From positions 1 through 15,811 of the forward strand of contig DCHT01000057.1 of the NCBI GenBank assembly GCA_002314885.1: DNA of 15,811 bases, in the 5' to 3' direction. Below the pieces are notes generated by a model. That model had not been told where the DNA came from and did no database searches. It worked only from the letters and a program-made list of their open reading frames with translations. The stretch comes from Bacteroidales bacterium UBA1745 (GTDB taxonomy: Bacteria > Bacteroidota > Bacteroidia > Bacteroidales > UBA932). This document shows positions 1-6,938 of the stretch, in pieces. Position 1 is the first letter of the stretch, and each line of letters begins with the position of its first letter. The position numbers and the translations under genes are program-made.

Positions 1-20
1 TACCATTTCGCCACCCGCGC
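1..20 (-). tRNA. tRNA-Leu, 5' end only (runs off left edge)
   Basis: Read on the minus strand from base 20, the sequence is GCGCGGG, then TG, then GCGAAATGGTA. This fits a 7-base acceptor strand, the T8-purine9 linker, and the G-G-C-G-A-A-A-T-G-G-T-A D-arm pattern characteristic of bacterial tRNA-Leu. Only about 20 bases lie inside the window, so the anticodon, variable arm and acceptor partner strand cannot be seen and the isoacceptor is unknown. A consensus promoter ends 12 bases upstream, which supports a real gene. tRNA-Ser is the main alternative because it also has a long variable arm, but its D-arm sequence usually differs. Confidence 0.75.
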
Positions 21-32
21 AGGATAGGAATG

Positions 33-63
33 CAAAGATATGAATTCTTTTCTAAACTGCAAA
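33..63 (-). promoter_or_regulatory. Bacteroidota-type promoter for the tRNA-Leu gene
   Basis: On the minus strand TTTG (60-63) is followed by 19 bases and then TATCTTTG (33-40). This is a perfect match to the Bacteroidota housekeeping consensus TTTG-N19-21-TAnnTTTG. The -7 element ends 12 bases before the first tRNA base, a sensible distance for a start just upstream of the 5' end. It lies directly beyond the stop codon of the fimbrial operon's last gene (66-68), so the tRNA does not depend on readthrough from that operon. Confidence 0.8.
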
Positions 64-65
64 AA

Positions 66-833
66 CTATATCTCGACTGTATAGCAATATGTCGTTTCCC
101 AATTCCGCAGGCGGAAAGTGATTTCCGTGCGGGAGAAATCGATGGTGACATCGATGTCCTCCAAATCTTCGCGGGACCAGTCAAAACCGCTGGAAACTAT
201 ATATTGGCCCAGGGCGAAGCGACGAAGGACATCTCCGTCATCTACGATTGAAAGAGCTAGGGAGGGGCTTTTCTGCCTCGGAAGGCAGACATAGCAGTCC
301 CCTTTTGAATCCGGCTGGAGACTGACCTTGAACACGCCGTCTTCAGGCTGGCCTGAAAGGGAGTATCCGCAGACATCCCCGTCGATTCCTATAGCGAAAG
401 GGCAAGGGGTACCGTCTGAGAGCATATGTATGTTAATCTTGCTGTAGCTTTTGTGGAGTATGACGGTATCCCTTACCACGTCGCAGGATGTGTCGAACTC
501 GCTGCTGTGGAGCCAAAGTTCGGGGAAGCCGGCACCGGGATCGACCACGAAGCCTCGCTCCGGATCGAATTCGGCCCCGATGTAGGCATTGACACAGATT
601 CCCCGTCTCGGCACCTTGACAGTGTAGTCCGACACAAATGAATTCACCTCATCGCTGTAAAGAAAGCCGTCCGCCGACAGCACATCCAGTCCCACGGACT
701 CGAACTTAGCGCTGTCAAGCTCAGAAAAATCCACAATAAGGTAGCAGGGGCACTCTTCCCTGTTCTCCTTGATGCAGGAAATCCCCAGGAGTGACAAAAG
801 GCCCAGCAATACGACGGACGGCAGTGACTTCAT
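66..833 (-). CDS. FimB/Mfa2-family fimbrial subunit lipoprotein
   Basis: A predicted 255-residue lipoprotein resembling the FimB/Mfa2 family, which anchors or caps Bacteroidales fimbriae at the outer membrane. The N-terminus has a short basic start, a hydrophobic stretch and a lipobox-like L-L-G-I-S-C with the lipidated Cys at position 20; the -3 glycine is slightly unusual. A C-P-C motif at 28-30 is followed by L-I-V-D-F-S, which fits the first strand of the family's beta-sandwich. A second-domain signature follows near residues 120-138 (RDTVILHKSYSKINIHM). The C-terminus is strand-rich. It is last in the operon, 13 bases after the fimbrillin gene. In P. gingivalis the equivalent anchor gene also follows its fimbrillin. 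Family assignment is by pattern recognition; adhesive specificity cannot be inferred. Confidence 0.72.
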   Translation of the reverse strand: MKSLPSVVLLGLLSLLGISCIKENREECPCYLIVDFSELDSAKFESVGLDVLSADGFLYSDEVNSFVSDYTVKVPRRGICVNAYIGAEFDPERGFVVDPGAGFPELWLHSSEFDTSCDVVRDTVILHKSYSKINIHMLSDGTPCPFAIGIDGDVCGYSLSGQPEDGVFKVSLQPDSKGDCYVCLPRQKSPSLALSIVDDGDVLRRFALGQYIVSSGFDWSREDLEDIDVTIDFSRTEITFRLRNWETTYCYTVEI

Positions 834-846
834 AGCAATATCTGTT

Positions 847-1818
847 TTAGATGGTCACCGTATCGATTGGAGAAAGAGTCCAATCCTTGACGGTGATGGT
901 AAACGTAGCCGCGTCGATGTCAATGGTCTCATCCGGAGTCTTGGCACCGATGCGAGTGATCTTGAGGCCGGTGATCTGGTAATGGGTGTTGGCCACGACC
1001 TGATTGATAGTGACAGGGTAATACCAAGTCTCCGTACCGAGAGTCACTTCCACTACGAGCCTCGTCTTGCGAGGGCTCCAAGTATCCGCCGTCGAATCAT
1101 CTGAATTGTTCGGATAGCAATAGAAGAACCTGTTGGCGGAATAACTGGATCCGTTGGCGATGGTCTGGCTCATTGAATCATAGAGCAGCGCCGGGCATTC
1201 TGTGTTGTAGAGCTTCATCTTATTGTACCACACGGCTGAGGCGTATGCATTATCGATCTTCCTTTCGCCGACCACGTTGATGAGATAAATGCCCTTGACG
1301 GTCAAGGTCAGGTCCTTGTACTGGTCCAATTCGATCGCGTTCTCGATAGTGCCGATGCTGATCTTTGAAAGGAGTCTGGTCACCTCGACCGTCACATCCG
1401 CATTTCCTGTCAGGTTTATGGTCTGGGTTCCGAACATCTGGACTGAAGATGTGGTATTCTCCGAAAGCTGCAGGACGTAGTCCTTCAGGGTCTCGAAAGT
1501 GACTGTCTGAGAAATCTTGGCGCTGTTGGTGAGCACGGCCACGGTCTTGGCTCCGCGGGTTACCTTGACGGTCTGACTGGCGTCCGTGCCGTATGAGCCG
1601 GCCTCGAGGGTGCCGTTGTCACGGAACACGAAGACCTGGTACTGGTTCACGGTCGCATCGTTGCCAGTGGTGGCCTTGGTCTTTACGAGAGGTACCGAAA
1701 CCTCGAGATTGAAGAGTTCGGATGAATCTGCCACCGGAGCGGGCTCCGGTCCGATCTTCTGCGTGCAGGCGCCGACTGTCAGCACCGCAGCAATTGCCAT
1801 AAAAAGCTTTCTGTTCAT
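847..1818 (-). CDS. FimA/Mfa1-type major fimbrial subunit (fimbrillin) precursor
   Basis: A 323-residue predicted fimbrillin of the type V pilus family. It has an N-terminal signal with lipobox V-G-A-C (Cys18), as expected for a precursor exported as a lipoprotein. A leader follows, containing V-K-T-K-A-T-T (45-51) and then Q-Y-Q-V-F-V-F-R-D-N-G (59-69), the usual first strand of the N-terminal domain. The C-terminus ends in a strand with the recurring T-V-K-D-W motif. In P. gingivalis an Arg-specific protease removes the leader before a donor strand is exchanged between subunits; here the matching position seems to carry Lys48-Ala49. Cysteines in N-T-E-C-P and F-Y-C-Y-P could form a disulfide. 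The start codon overlaps the upstream stop (ATGA), which suggests translational coupling. It could be an accessory rather than a shaft subunit. Confidence 0.75.
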   Translation of the reverse strand: MNRKLFMAIAAVLTVGACTQKIGPEPAPVADSSELFNLEVSVPLVKTKATTGNDATVNQYQVFVFRDNGTLEAGSYGTDASQTVKVTRGAKTVAVLTNSAKISQTVTFETLKDYVLQLSENTTSSVQMFGTQTINLTGNADVTVEVTRLLSKISIGTIENAIELDQYKDLTLTVKGIYLINVVGERKIDNAYASAVWYNKMKLYNTECPALLYDSMSQTIANGSSYSANRFFYCYPNNSDDSTADTWSPRKTRLVVEVTLGTETWYYPVTINQVVANTHYQITGLKITRIGAKTPDETIDIDAATFTITVKDWTLSPIDTVTI

Positions 1819-3704
1819 TGGATTAGTTTTAATAAAGTGAATATTTCCGGGTCCAGGTTTGCCCTATGGACCATCGATTGATCTATTTCCACGCTCTTCT
1901 GATAGGCATCCAATGCCTCCTTGTAATGTTCCAGACGAGAGAGAGCCACAGCGGAGAGGTAGAGTACACGCGCATCTCCCTGGTCCAGTTCCGCAAGTAT
2001 TTCCAGCGCGCTGTGATTGTAGGACATCGCCACCAGTGCAAGTGCTGCGTTATAGTCCCTGTAAGGCCTCAGCAGTTCCACTGCCCTCTTGTAATCCAGG
2101 TCCCGAAGAGCCTCGACGCCAGCCATATAGGACGTGTCAAGTTCGACCGTATGTATGGTATCCTTGATCATACCCACCCTATGAGTGTAGAACTCCAACT
2201 GGACCGTTCTCAGACGAGGATAAAGCTTTTCTCGCAGGTAGCGGTAGGAAGGATTCCTCGACAGCAGTACCTCCTTTGCATCAAGGTCCTTTACGGGGCC
2301 TCTCAGTATGCGTCCGATGGCGGCTTTTTCTGCATCTGAAAGCGTCTGGTCGGAAGTCACGAGCTTCTCCAGCAAGCCCCAATTCTCCGGGATGGACCGG
2401 TCCAGGAACGGAATCTTATGACGCTCGCGCATATTCTGCGAATCCAGGGTAATTGTCCTATTCCTCTCCAGATAGCGGACCATCGAATGAGCCCTGTCCT
2501 TTGCCAGAGAGGCGTTCTTCCTGAGATTGCCCTCCGGGGAGCAGGATGCCGTCACAATTACCGAATCAAGCTCGTACTCCTCGTTTGAGGATATCTCATC
2601 GACACTGCGCAGAATGCGTCTGAGTTCCGAGGCATTGCAGCCGAGAGAGGTATCGATGTCGGAGCGACCTTGGGCGAAATCTATTAGGGCCAGGGTGCGG
2701 TCGTATGCGTTCCTGCTGATGACCTTGGTCATATAACGGACCGTAGGATCCGTCAGGCTGGACAGGGAACTCACATAGAAGACAAGGTCCTCCGGAGACT
2801 GCATATCGCAGAGTTTCTGGCCATAATCATATACGGAGCCATCCAGCGAGATGATGATCTTCTTCAGCCCGGGGCGAGAATTCACCTCCTGCACATACCT
2901 ATATATAACTGTACCGTCGGGGCTGTTGATGACAGTGTCCAACCTTATGCCTTCCGCGAGAATAGGATCCTTGACATAACGCGAATACATCTTGTCCTTG
3001 TTCCGTATCCTGCGGTCGTTGCGGCGCATCAGGTAGCGGCTGGTGTAGTGTTCCAGAGCCTGCCTCTGGGTCACGCCGAAAAGGTCCTCCGCAAGGGGCT
3101 CCGAGATGATGGTCGTATCGTTCCTCATCGCGTAAGTCTGAGGGAAGTTGCGCTGAAGGAAGATCTCCAGCTGACCGAGCCACACCAGGTCCGCAGTGTC
3201 GCTGACAATCGATGCCAGAAAGGCCTGATAGCGCTGATAGCCCCTAAGCTGAGCATCGCGGTACCTGCGGCCGGTGATGAAGACCGGGTCAAGAGCAACG
3301 CTGTCCTGCAGCATCTTCATAGTCGGATGGAAACGCAGCTGCCAGCGGGACTCCAGGAGTTCCGACGGCACGCTTATGTCGAATTCCAGCGACACACGTC
3401 CGAGACGTTCCGCGACGTGACGGAAGCGGGCCGTGATCTTCGAGGCCACTATCACATCCGTAGCCACCATTTCCCCCGTCTCCTCATCGCGTATGGCATT
3501 CATAATAAGAGGTCCGTCCGACTTCGTACTGTCAGTGACGACCTTGTTCATTATCTCCTCCCTCTTCTCCTCAAGTTCCTTGTCGGAAGGCAGCGAGAGT
3601 TGAGGGCTGGAGGATGAAACGGCCTTCGAGGCCCGGTGTGCAGAGGAGCACCCGGCCATTACGACAAGGAAGATGAAGAAGAATATGAAGGTTCTGAAGC
3701 GCAT
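1815..3704 (-). CDS. Fimbrial-locus lipoprotein with OmpA-like domain and TPR-like C-terminus (DUF3868-like)
   Basis: A 629-residue protein with a clear lipobox (V-M-A-G-C, Cys19), so probably an outer-membrane lipoprotein facing the periplasm. Residues about 90-200 resemble the DUF3868-type beta domain found in Bacteroidales fimbrial loci (SVPSELLESRWQLRFHP, then I-T-G-R-R-Y-R). Residues about 378-412 match an OmpA-like core: a hydrophobic strand, S-P-E-G at 389-392, Asn397 and the R-A helix at 404-405. Residues about 525-610 show two helical repeats of TPR type (YKRAVELLRPYRDYNAALAL and HYKEALDAYQKSVEI). It starts 6 bases after the DUF3575 gene and overlaps the fimbrillin gene by 4 bases. 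A scaffold or assembly role for the fimbria is inferred. The OmpA peptidoglycan-binding Asp is replaced by Ser389, so wall binding is doubtful. Confidence 0.68.
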   Translation of the reverse strand: MRFRTFIFFFIFLVVMAGCSSAHRASKAVSSSSPQLSLPSDKELEEKREEIMNKVVTDSTKSDGPLIMNAIRDEETGEMVATDVIVASKITARFRHVAERLGRVSLEFDISVPSELLESRWQLRFHPTMKMLQDSVALDPVFITGRRYRDAQLRGYQRYQAFLASIVSDTADLVWLGQLEIFLQRNFPQTYAMRNDTTIISEPLAEDLFGVTQRQALEHYTSRYLMRRNDRRIRNKDKMYSRYVKDPILAEGIRLDTVINSPDGTVIYRYVQEVNSRPGLKKIIISLDGSVYDYGQKLCDMQSPEDLVFYVSSLSSLTDPTVRYMTKVISRNAYDRTLALIDFAQGRSDIDTSLGCNASELRRILRSVDEISSNEEYELDSVIVTASCSPEGNLRKNASLAKDRAHSMVRYLERNRTITLDSQNMRERHKIPFLDRSIPENWGLLEKLVTSDQTLSDAEKAAIGRILRGPVKDLDAKEVLLSRNPSYRYLREKLYPRLRTVQLEFYTHRVGMIKDTIHTVELDTSYMAGVEALRDLDYKRAVELLRPYRDYNAALALVAMSYNHSALEILAELDQGDARVLYLSAVALSRLEHYKEALDAYQKSVEIDQSMVHRANLDPEIFTLLKLIQ

Positions 3705-3710
3705 TGCCTG

Positions 3711-4268
3711 TCAGAATACGTATGTGAGTGAAATCATAAGGTCATTGGGCAGTATGAAGGCTTTTGAGCCAGTCTCGAGCGTCATTCCGCACTTCGGGCA
3801 AGCATAGACCGAATACCATTTGTAACCGCCCCAAAGGCCTATACCGAACTCGAGGTTCAAGTTTGGGTGCAGCATATAGCTGTAGCCAGCCGTGAGACCG
3901 AAGCCGACCTTGTCGCCTTCCTCGGTTTCCTGGGAGAGGATGCCGCCGAAATTGTACTCCTGATATTGGGCCTTGCCGGCCAGCCACCATCCGGAGAAGA
4001 TGTGCCAGGGCCACCATCGGACTCCCGCATACCAGGTCTGATGACGCTGCTGGAACTGGCTCTCACCATTTTTGAAGGTGAAGGGATTGTACTTGACTCC
4101 CACATCCACGCTCCAATGCTGAGCCGGAGCGTATGTGACTTCAGCGTTGAGGGTCCCCAGATCGGCATAGCCGAGAAGGTTAGTCGAGACGGCCCATTGC
4201 TGGGCCGAGCCCGACTGGCAGACCATCAATGCAAGAAGGAAAGTGATTGTGGGATATAAAGCTCGCAT
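3711..4268 (-). CDS. DUF3575 outer-membrane beta-barrel protein
   Basis: A 185-residue protein with a cleavable signal peptide (hydrophobic core to about residue 19, then S-G-S-A-Q-Q, cleavage likely after Ala22). The mature part is a run of alternating amphipathic strands rich in Trp, Tyr and Gly, ending in T-Y-V-F. A C-terminal Phe is the signal recognised by the BAM machinery. The opening W-A-V-S-T-N-L-L-G-Y-A pattern and the length fit DUF3575, a family repeatedly found next to Mfa/Fim-type genes in Bacteroidales. An unusual C-P-K-C motif (157-160) lies late in the protein, probably in a loop. The gene is 8 bases after the peptidase gene and 6 bases before the OmpA-like lipoprotein gene. 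It may form the membrane platform for the fimbria; this is inference from context. Confidence 0.78.
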   Translation of the reverse strand: MRALYPTITFLLALMVCQSGSAQQWAVSTNLLGYADLGTLNAEVTYAPAQHWSVDVGVKYNPFTFKNGESQFQQRHQTWYAGVRWWPWHIFSGWWLAGKAQYQEYNFGGILSQETEEGDKVGFGLTAGYSYMLHPNLNLEFGIGLWGGYKWYSVYACPKCGMTLETGSKAFILPNDLMISLTYVF

Positions 4269-4276
4269 TGCCCCGC

Positions 4277-5851
4277 CTAATTATATCTGTTGAACACCTG
4301 TTCGATGACCTTCTTTCTGGAAGGATAGAGCGACACCAGACGGTCTTTGAGAGTCGCTCTGGTCGTCACGTCTTCCTGGAGAGCCGCTGCGATTTCCGAA
4401 GCTGTCAGGCCTCGTTCGTCCAGATAGCGGAAGATCTGAGGGTGGAACCAATAGGAGGTGCCGAATGCCGGAGTGGTGCCGCCATAGCGCTGCTGATAGA
4501 TCTTCGCCTCAAGATAATAGGCCCACATTTCGCCGACCTCGCATACACCGGCCTTTTCCACACTGCCGTCACCATAGCAGCTGCCGCTCTTTATGAATGA
4601 TTCGAGTATATAGAAGATATAGTCGTCCCAGTAAGACTTACCGACGCTCGCAAAATGACTCGTGTGCGCCATCTCGTGTATGGTCGTCGCGTATATGTCC
4701 GCGTATGCCGAACTGGCAGCGGTGCCGATGGTAATGTCAGGGGCAAAGATGGTCACGAGGCCGGCCCAGTAACCGAGCAGATTCGCTATCTTGACCTGAT
4801 CCACGACAGTGCCGTGATGCATCATTATTGTAGAGCTTGGCTCCAGTTTGTTGAATATCCAGATGCGTATGTCGGATGGCGGCTCGGGCAGGTTCAGGTC
4901 ATCCTCAGCGATGCGGTTCAGATAGTCATACGCGGCGTTGTTGACCACCGAGCGGGTCCACAGTTTGGTTTCGGAATCGCGGGTCACGGTTACGCTGACT
5001 CCTGACGGGTCAGAGGTACCCAGGGTCGAAACGGAAGCGGGAACCAGGATGAAATTGAAGCCGATGGAGAAGTCCTTCTCATTCTTGAACAGCAGTCTGT
5101 AATGCACCTCCGAACTGAAGGATTTGGACATAGAATAGTAGCCGTCGCGATCAGTCTTGGCTATATCGAACTTGATGAAGGAATTGCAGACTACGCTTAT
5201 GCCGGAGACGCCCACCGGCTTGCCTCCGTTGGCCTTTGGGTCTACTATGGTGATGCGCCCGGAAGGTACGCCTGAAACCACCTCGTCCGCCTTCGTGGCC
5301 GGGATGAGGTCCTCGTTGCCGGTCAACTTGTAGGACATCCTTTCCACTTCGTCCCAGTCCACGCCGTCGGCCCTGGTTCCCCCGGAAATCTCAGAGAGGA
5401 AGCACTCGTCAATTATCTCATATCTGATGGCTGGGAATGCGAAATCCTTGTCCACGACGGTATATTGCCAGGTTATGTTTTCCTCCGCCACGGTCGAGTC
5501 GTGATACCAGTCTCCCTCCTTCACTATGGCATAGTCCAGCGGGTGATCTACCAGTTCGAGTCCCAGTTTCTCAAGGGCCCTGTACTCATTCTGATCGGCC
5601 GGGAGGAAACGCACGTAGAGGCAGTTTGTCTGCACCGGCTCACGGGACTTGGTCGGATAGAGAGCCTCGTATGCCGTCTGGATATTGATAGTCTTGTAGG
5701 GGTTCTCAAGTTTCCCTCCGAGCACTATCTGGTCGTGAGTCAGTCCGCGGCCATATTCGAAGTCCACGGAATCGTAGGGATTGTCCGGCCCCACTTTGGA
5801 GCAGGAGAACAATGTCAACGCGGTCACCGCCGCACAGAGATACCTTTTCAT
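4277..5851 (-). CDS. Putative zinc metallopeptidase lipoprotein (HExxH)
   Basis: A 524-residue predicted lipoprotein (signal with L-F-S-C, Cys17) that opens the fimbrial operon. Residues about 190-265 look like a carboxypeptidase-regulatory or CNA-B-like beta domain: an S-G-R-I-T-I-V-D start, a G-V-S-G-I-S-V-V strand, then K-T-D-R-D-G-Y-Y. Residues 392-396 are H-E-M-A-H in a helix (A-T-T-I-H-E-M-A-H-T), a classic zinc-peptidase motif with catalytic Glu393. Glu441 in G-E-M-W-A-Y-Y-L-E is a good third ligand, giving a gluzincin-like layout. I do not recognise a named family and the substrate is unknown. Its place at the head of the operon suggests maturation of the fimbrillin or action on a surface target. 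A lost-activity adhesin is an alternative. The start follows a TAnnTTTG element by 22 bases. Confidence 0.65.
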   Translation of the reverse strand: MKRYLCAAVTALTLFSCSKVGPDNPYDSVDFEYGRGLTHDQIVLGGKLENPYKTINIQTAYEALYPTKSREPVQTNCLYVRFLPADQNEYRALEKLGLELVDHPLDYAIVKEGDWYHDSTVAEENITWQYTVVDKDFAFPAIRYEIIDECFLSEISGGTRADGVDWDEVERMSYKLTGNEDLIPATKADEVVSGVPSGRITIVDPKANGGKPVGVSGISVVCNSFIKFDIAKTDRDGYYSMSKSFSSEVHYRLLFKNEKDFSIGFNFILVPASVSTLGTSDPSGVSVTVTRDSETKLWTRSVVNNAAYDYLNRIAEDDLNLPEPPSDIRIWIFNKLEPSSTIMMHHGTVVDQVKIANLLGYWAGLVTIFAPDITIGTAASSAYADIYATTIHEMAHTSHFASVGKSYWDDYIFYILESFIKSGSCYGDGSVEKAGVCEVGEMWAYYLEAKIYQQRYGGTTPAFGTSYWFHPQIFRYLDERGLTASEIAAALQEDVTTRATLKDRLVSLYPSRKKVIEQVFNRYN

Positions 5852-5873
5852 AGCGTAGAATTTTGAGTTGATG

Positions 5874-5881
5874 CAAAAGTA
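5874..5881 (-). promoter_or_regulatory. -7 element of the fimbrial operon promoter
   Basis: The minus strand reads TACTTTTG, a full match to the Bacteroidota -7 consensus TAnnTTTG, 22 bases before the ATG of the peptidase gene. No TTTG is present at the expected -33 position, so the promoter may be weak or need an activator. A 5+2+5 dyad (5892-5903) lies in the spacer. The element lies between the deoC terminator and the operon, which is where a promoter is expected. Confidence 0.55.
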
Positions 5882-5891
5882 TCCTACGCCA

Positions 5892-5903
5892 AGCGTGTAC
5901 GCT
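5892..5903. promoter_or_regulatory. Dyad in the spacer of the fimbrial promoter
   Basis: AGCGT-GT-ACGCT is a perfect inverted repeat with a 2-base centre. It begins 10 bases upstream of the -7 element and reaches the -33 region. Its position would let a dimeric regulator affect RNA polymerase binding. It is short enough to occur by chance, and no second copy was noticed in this window. Confidence 0.3.
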
Positions 5904-5918
5904 ACTTGAACACGGATA

Positions 5919-5957
5919 AAAAATAAAATCGCCCTCCCAGGCTACTGAGAGGGCGAT
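5919..5957 (-). terminator. Intrinsic terminator after deoC
   Basis: An inverted repeat pairs 5928-5940 with 5945-5957 around the 4-base loop GCTA. Twelve of 13 positions pair, including the GC-rich core CGCCCTC/GAGGGCG. On the minus strand it is followed by TTTTATTTTTTAT (5917-5929, the last bases of the stem included). It lies about 80 bases past the deoC stop and ends the ftsY-pheT-DUF4296-radical SAM-deoC unit. A smaller 5-bp hairpin lies between it and the deoC stop (6004-6018). Confidence 0.88.
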
Positions 5958-6035
5958 CAGATATCCGAAATTCCGCGATTTATGCGGCAAATATCATCTA
6001 AACGGCTGGTTTACAGCCAGATGCGCGACACGCTT

Positions 6036-6929
6036 CTAGAAAACGGTGATGGTCTTCTGCTCGATTTCGGAGAGCAGGTTGTTGGCCATACGGCTGACAC
6101 CGAAGCGGAAGAGGTTCTTGTTGAGCCATTCCTTTCCGAGCACGGTAGCCACGATGGAATAGTAGGAAGCGGCGTCCGCAGCAGTGGACATACCGCCGGC
6201 AGGCTTGAAGCCGATCTTGATGCCGGTCATCTTGTAGAAGGTAGCGATGCACTCGCACATTACGTATGCTGCCATAGGAGTTGCATTCACGTCAACCTTG
6301 CCAGTGGAGGTCTTGATGAAATCAGCACCGGACTCCATTGCGAGGAATGAAGCGTTGGCGATGTTCTCAGGGGTAACGAGGAGACCGGTCTCGAGGATGA
6401 CCTTGAGTGTGACGGTCCTGTTCTGCTTTGCGGCAGCTGCATCGATCACCTTGCGGACTGCGAGGATTTCCTCGGAGGCGCGCTCGTGGTCACCTTCCAT
6501 AAATGCGTTGAGTGCAAGCACGATGTCAACCTCGTCTGCGCCCTGCTCAACGGCGAGTTCACACTCCCTGAGCTTTACCTCGAGGAAGCTCTGAGATGAT
6601 GGGAAGCAGGCGGAAACGACAGTGATGTGCACGTCGTCTGCAGTCTTCACGGCCTTGATGGTCTTCGCAAAGTTGGAATAGACGCAGATAGATGCAGGAT
6701 TAGGGTAAGTTGGGTAAGTGTCGTGGAAGGCGTTTACCTTCTCCACGAGCTTGGTCACCGACTTGTCGGTATCCTGGGTCTTGAGCGTGGTCAGATCCAT
6801 CATTGAGAAGCAGTCCTTGAGGACCTGCTCATTGAGGAAATTGTCCCTGCTTTCGGCGAGAATTGCAAGAGACCTGTTGATCTCTTCGGCATCCGGAGTG
6901 TATCCGTATTTCTTCAAGTAGTCAATCAT
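6036..6929 (-). CDS. deoC: Deoxyribose-phosphate aldolase
   Basis: Cytoplasmic class I aldolase that splits 2-deoxy-D-ribose 5-phosphate into glyceraldehyde 3-phosphate and acetaldehyde (EC 4.1.2.4) during deoxynucleoside breakdown. All active-site signatures are present: E-V-D-I-V with Asp135, the Schiff-base Lys206 in D-F-I-K-T-S-T-G, and Lys242 in G-F-K-P-A-G-G. At 297 residues it is about 40 longer than the E. coli enzyme, mostly at the N-terminus. This helical extension is in frame behind a good ATG and reads as real coding sequence. The start is 9 bases after the radical SAM gene stop. It is the last gene of a tightly packed operon and is followed by an intrinsic terminator. No other deo genes are nearby. 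Confidence 0.96.
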   Translation of the reverse strand: MIDYLKKYGYTPDAEEINRSLAILAESRDNFLNEQVLKDCFSMMDLTTLKTQDTDKSVTKLVEKVNAFHDTYPTYPNPASICVYSNFAKTIKAVKTADDVHITVVSACFPSSQSFLEVKLRECELAVEQGADEVDIVLALNAFMEGDHERASEEILAVRKVIDAAAAKQNRTVTLKVILETGLLVTPENIANASFLAMESGADFIKTSTGKVDVNATPMAAYVMCECIATFYKMTGIKIGFKPAGGMSTAADAASYYSIVATVLGKEWLNKNLFRFGVSRMANNLLSEIEQKTITVF

Positions 6930-6938
6930 AATATATGG

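Noticed and set aside
3048..3617. 189-codon open frame on the plus strand
   Set aside because: It lies wholly opposite the OmpA/TPR lipoprotein gene. Its translation has no recognisable domain, and it has no promoter or ribosome-binding site. It is explained by codon bias of the real gene.
6004..6018. Hairpin GGCTG-GTTTA-CAGCC just after the deoC stop
   Set aside because: The stem is only 5 bp with no T-run directly after it. The stronger terminator at 5919-5957 explains the end of the operon.
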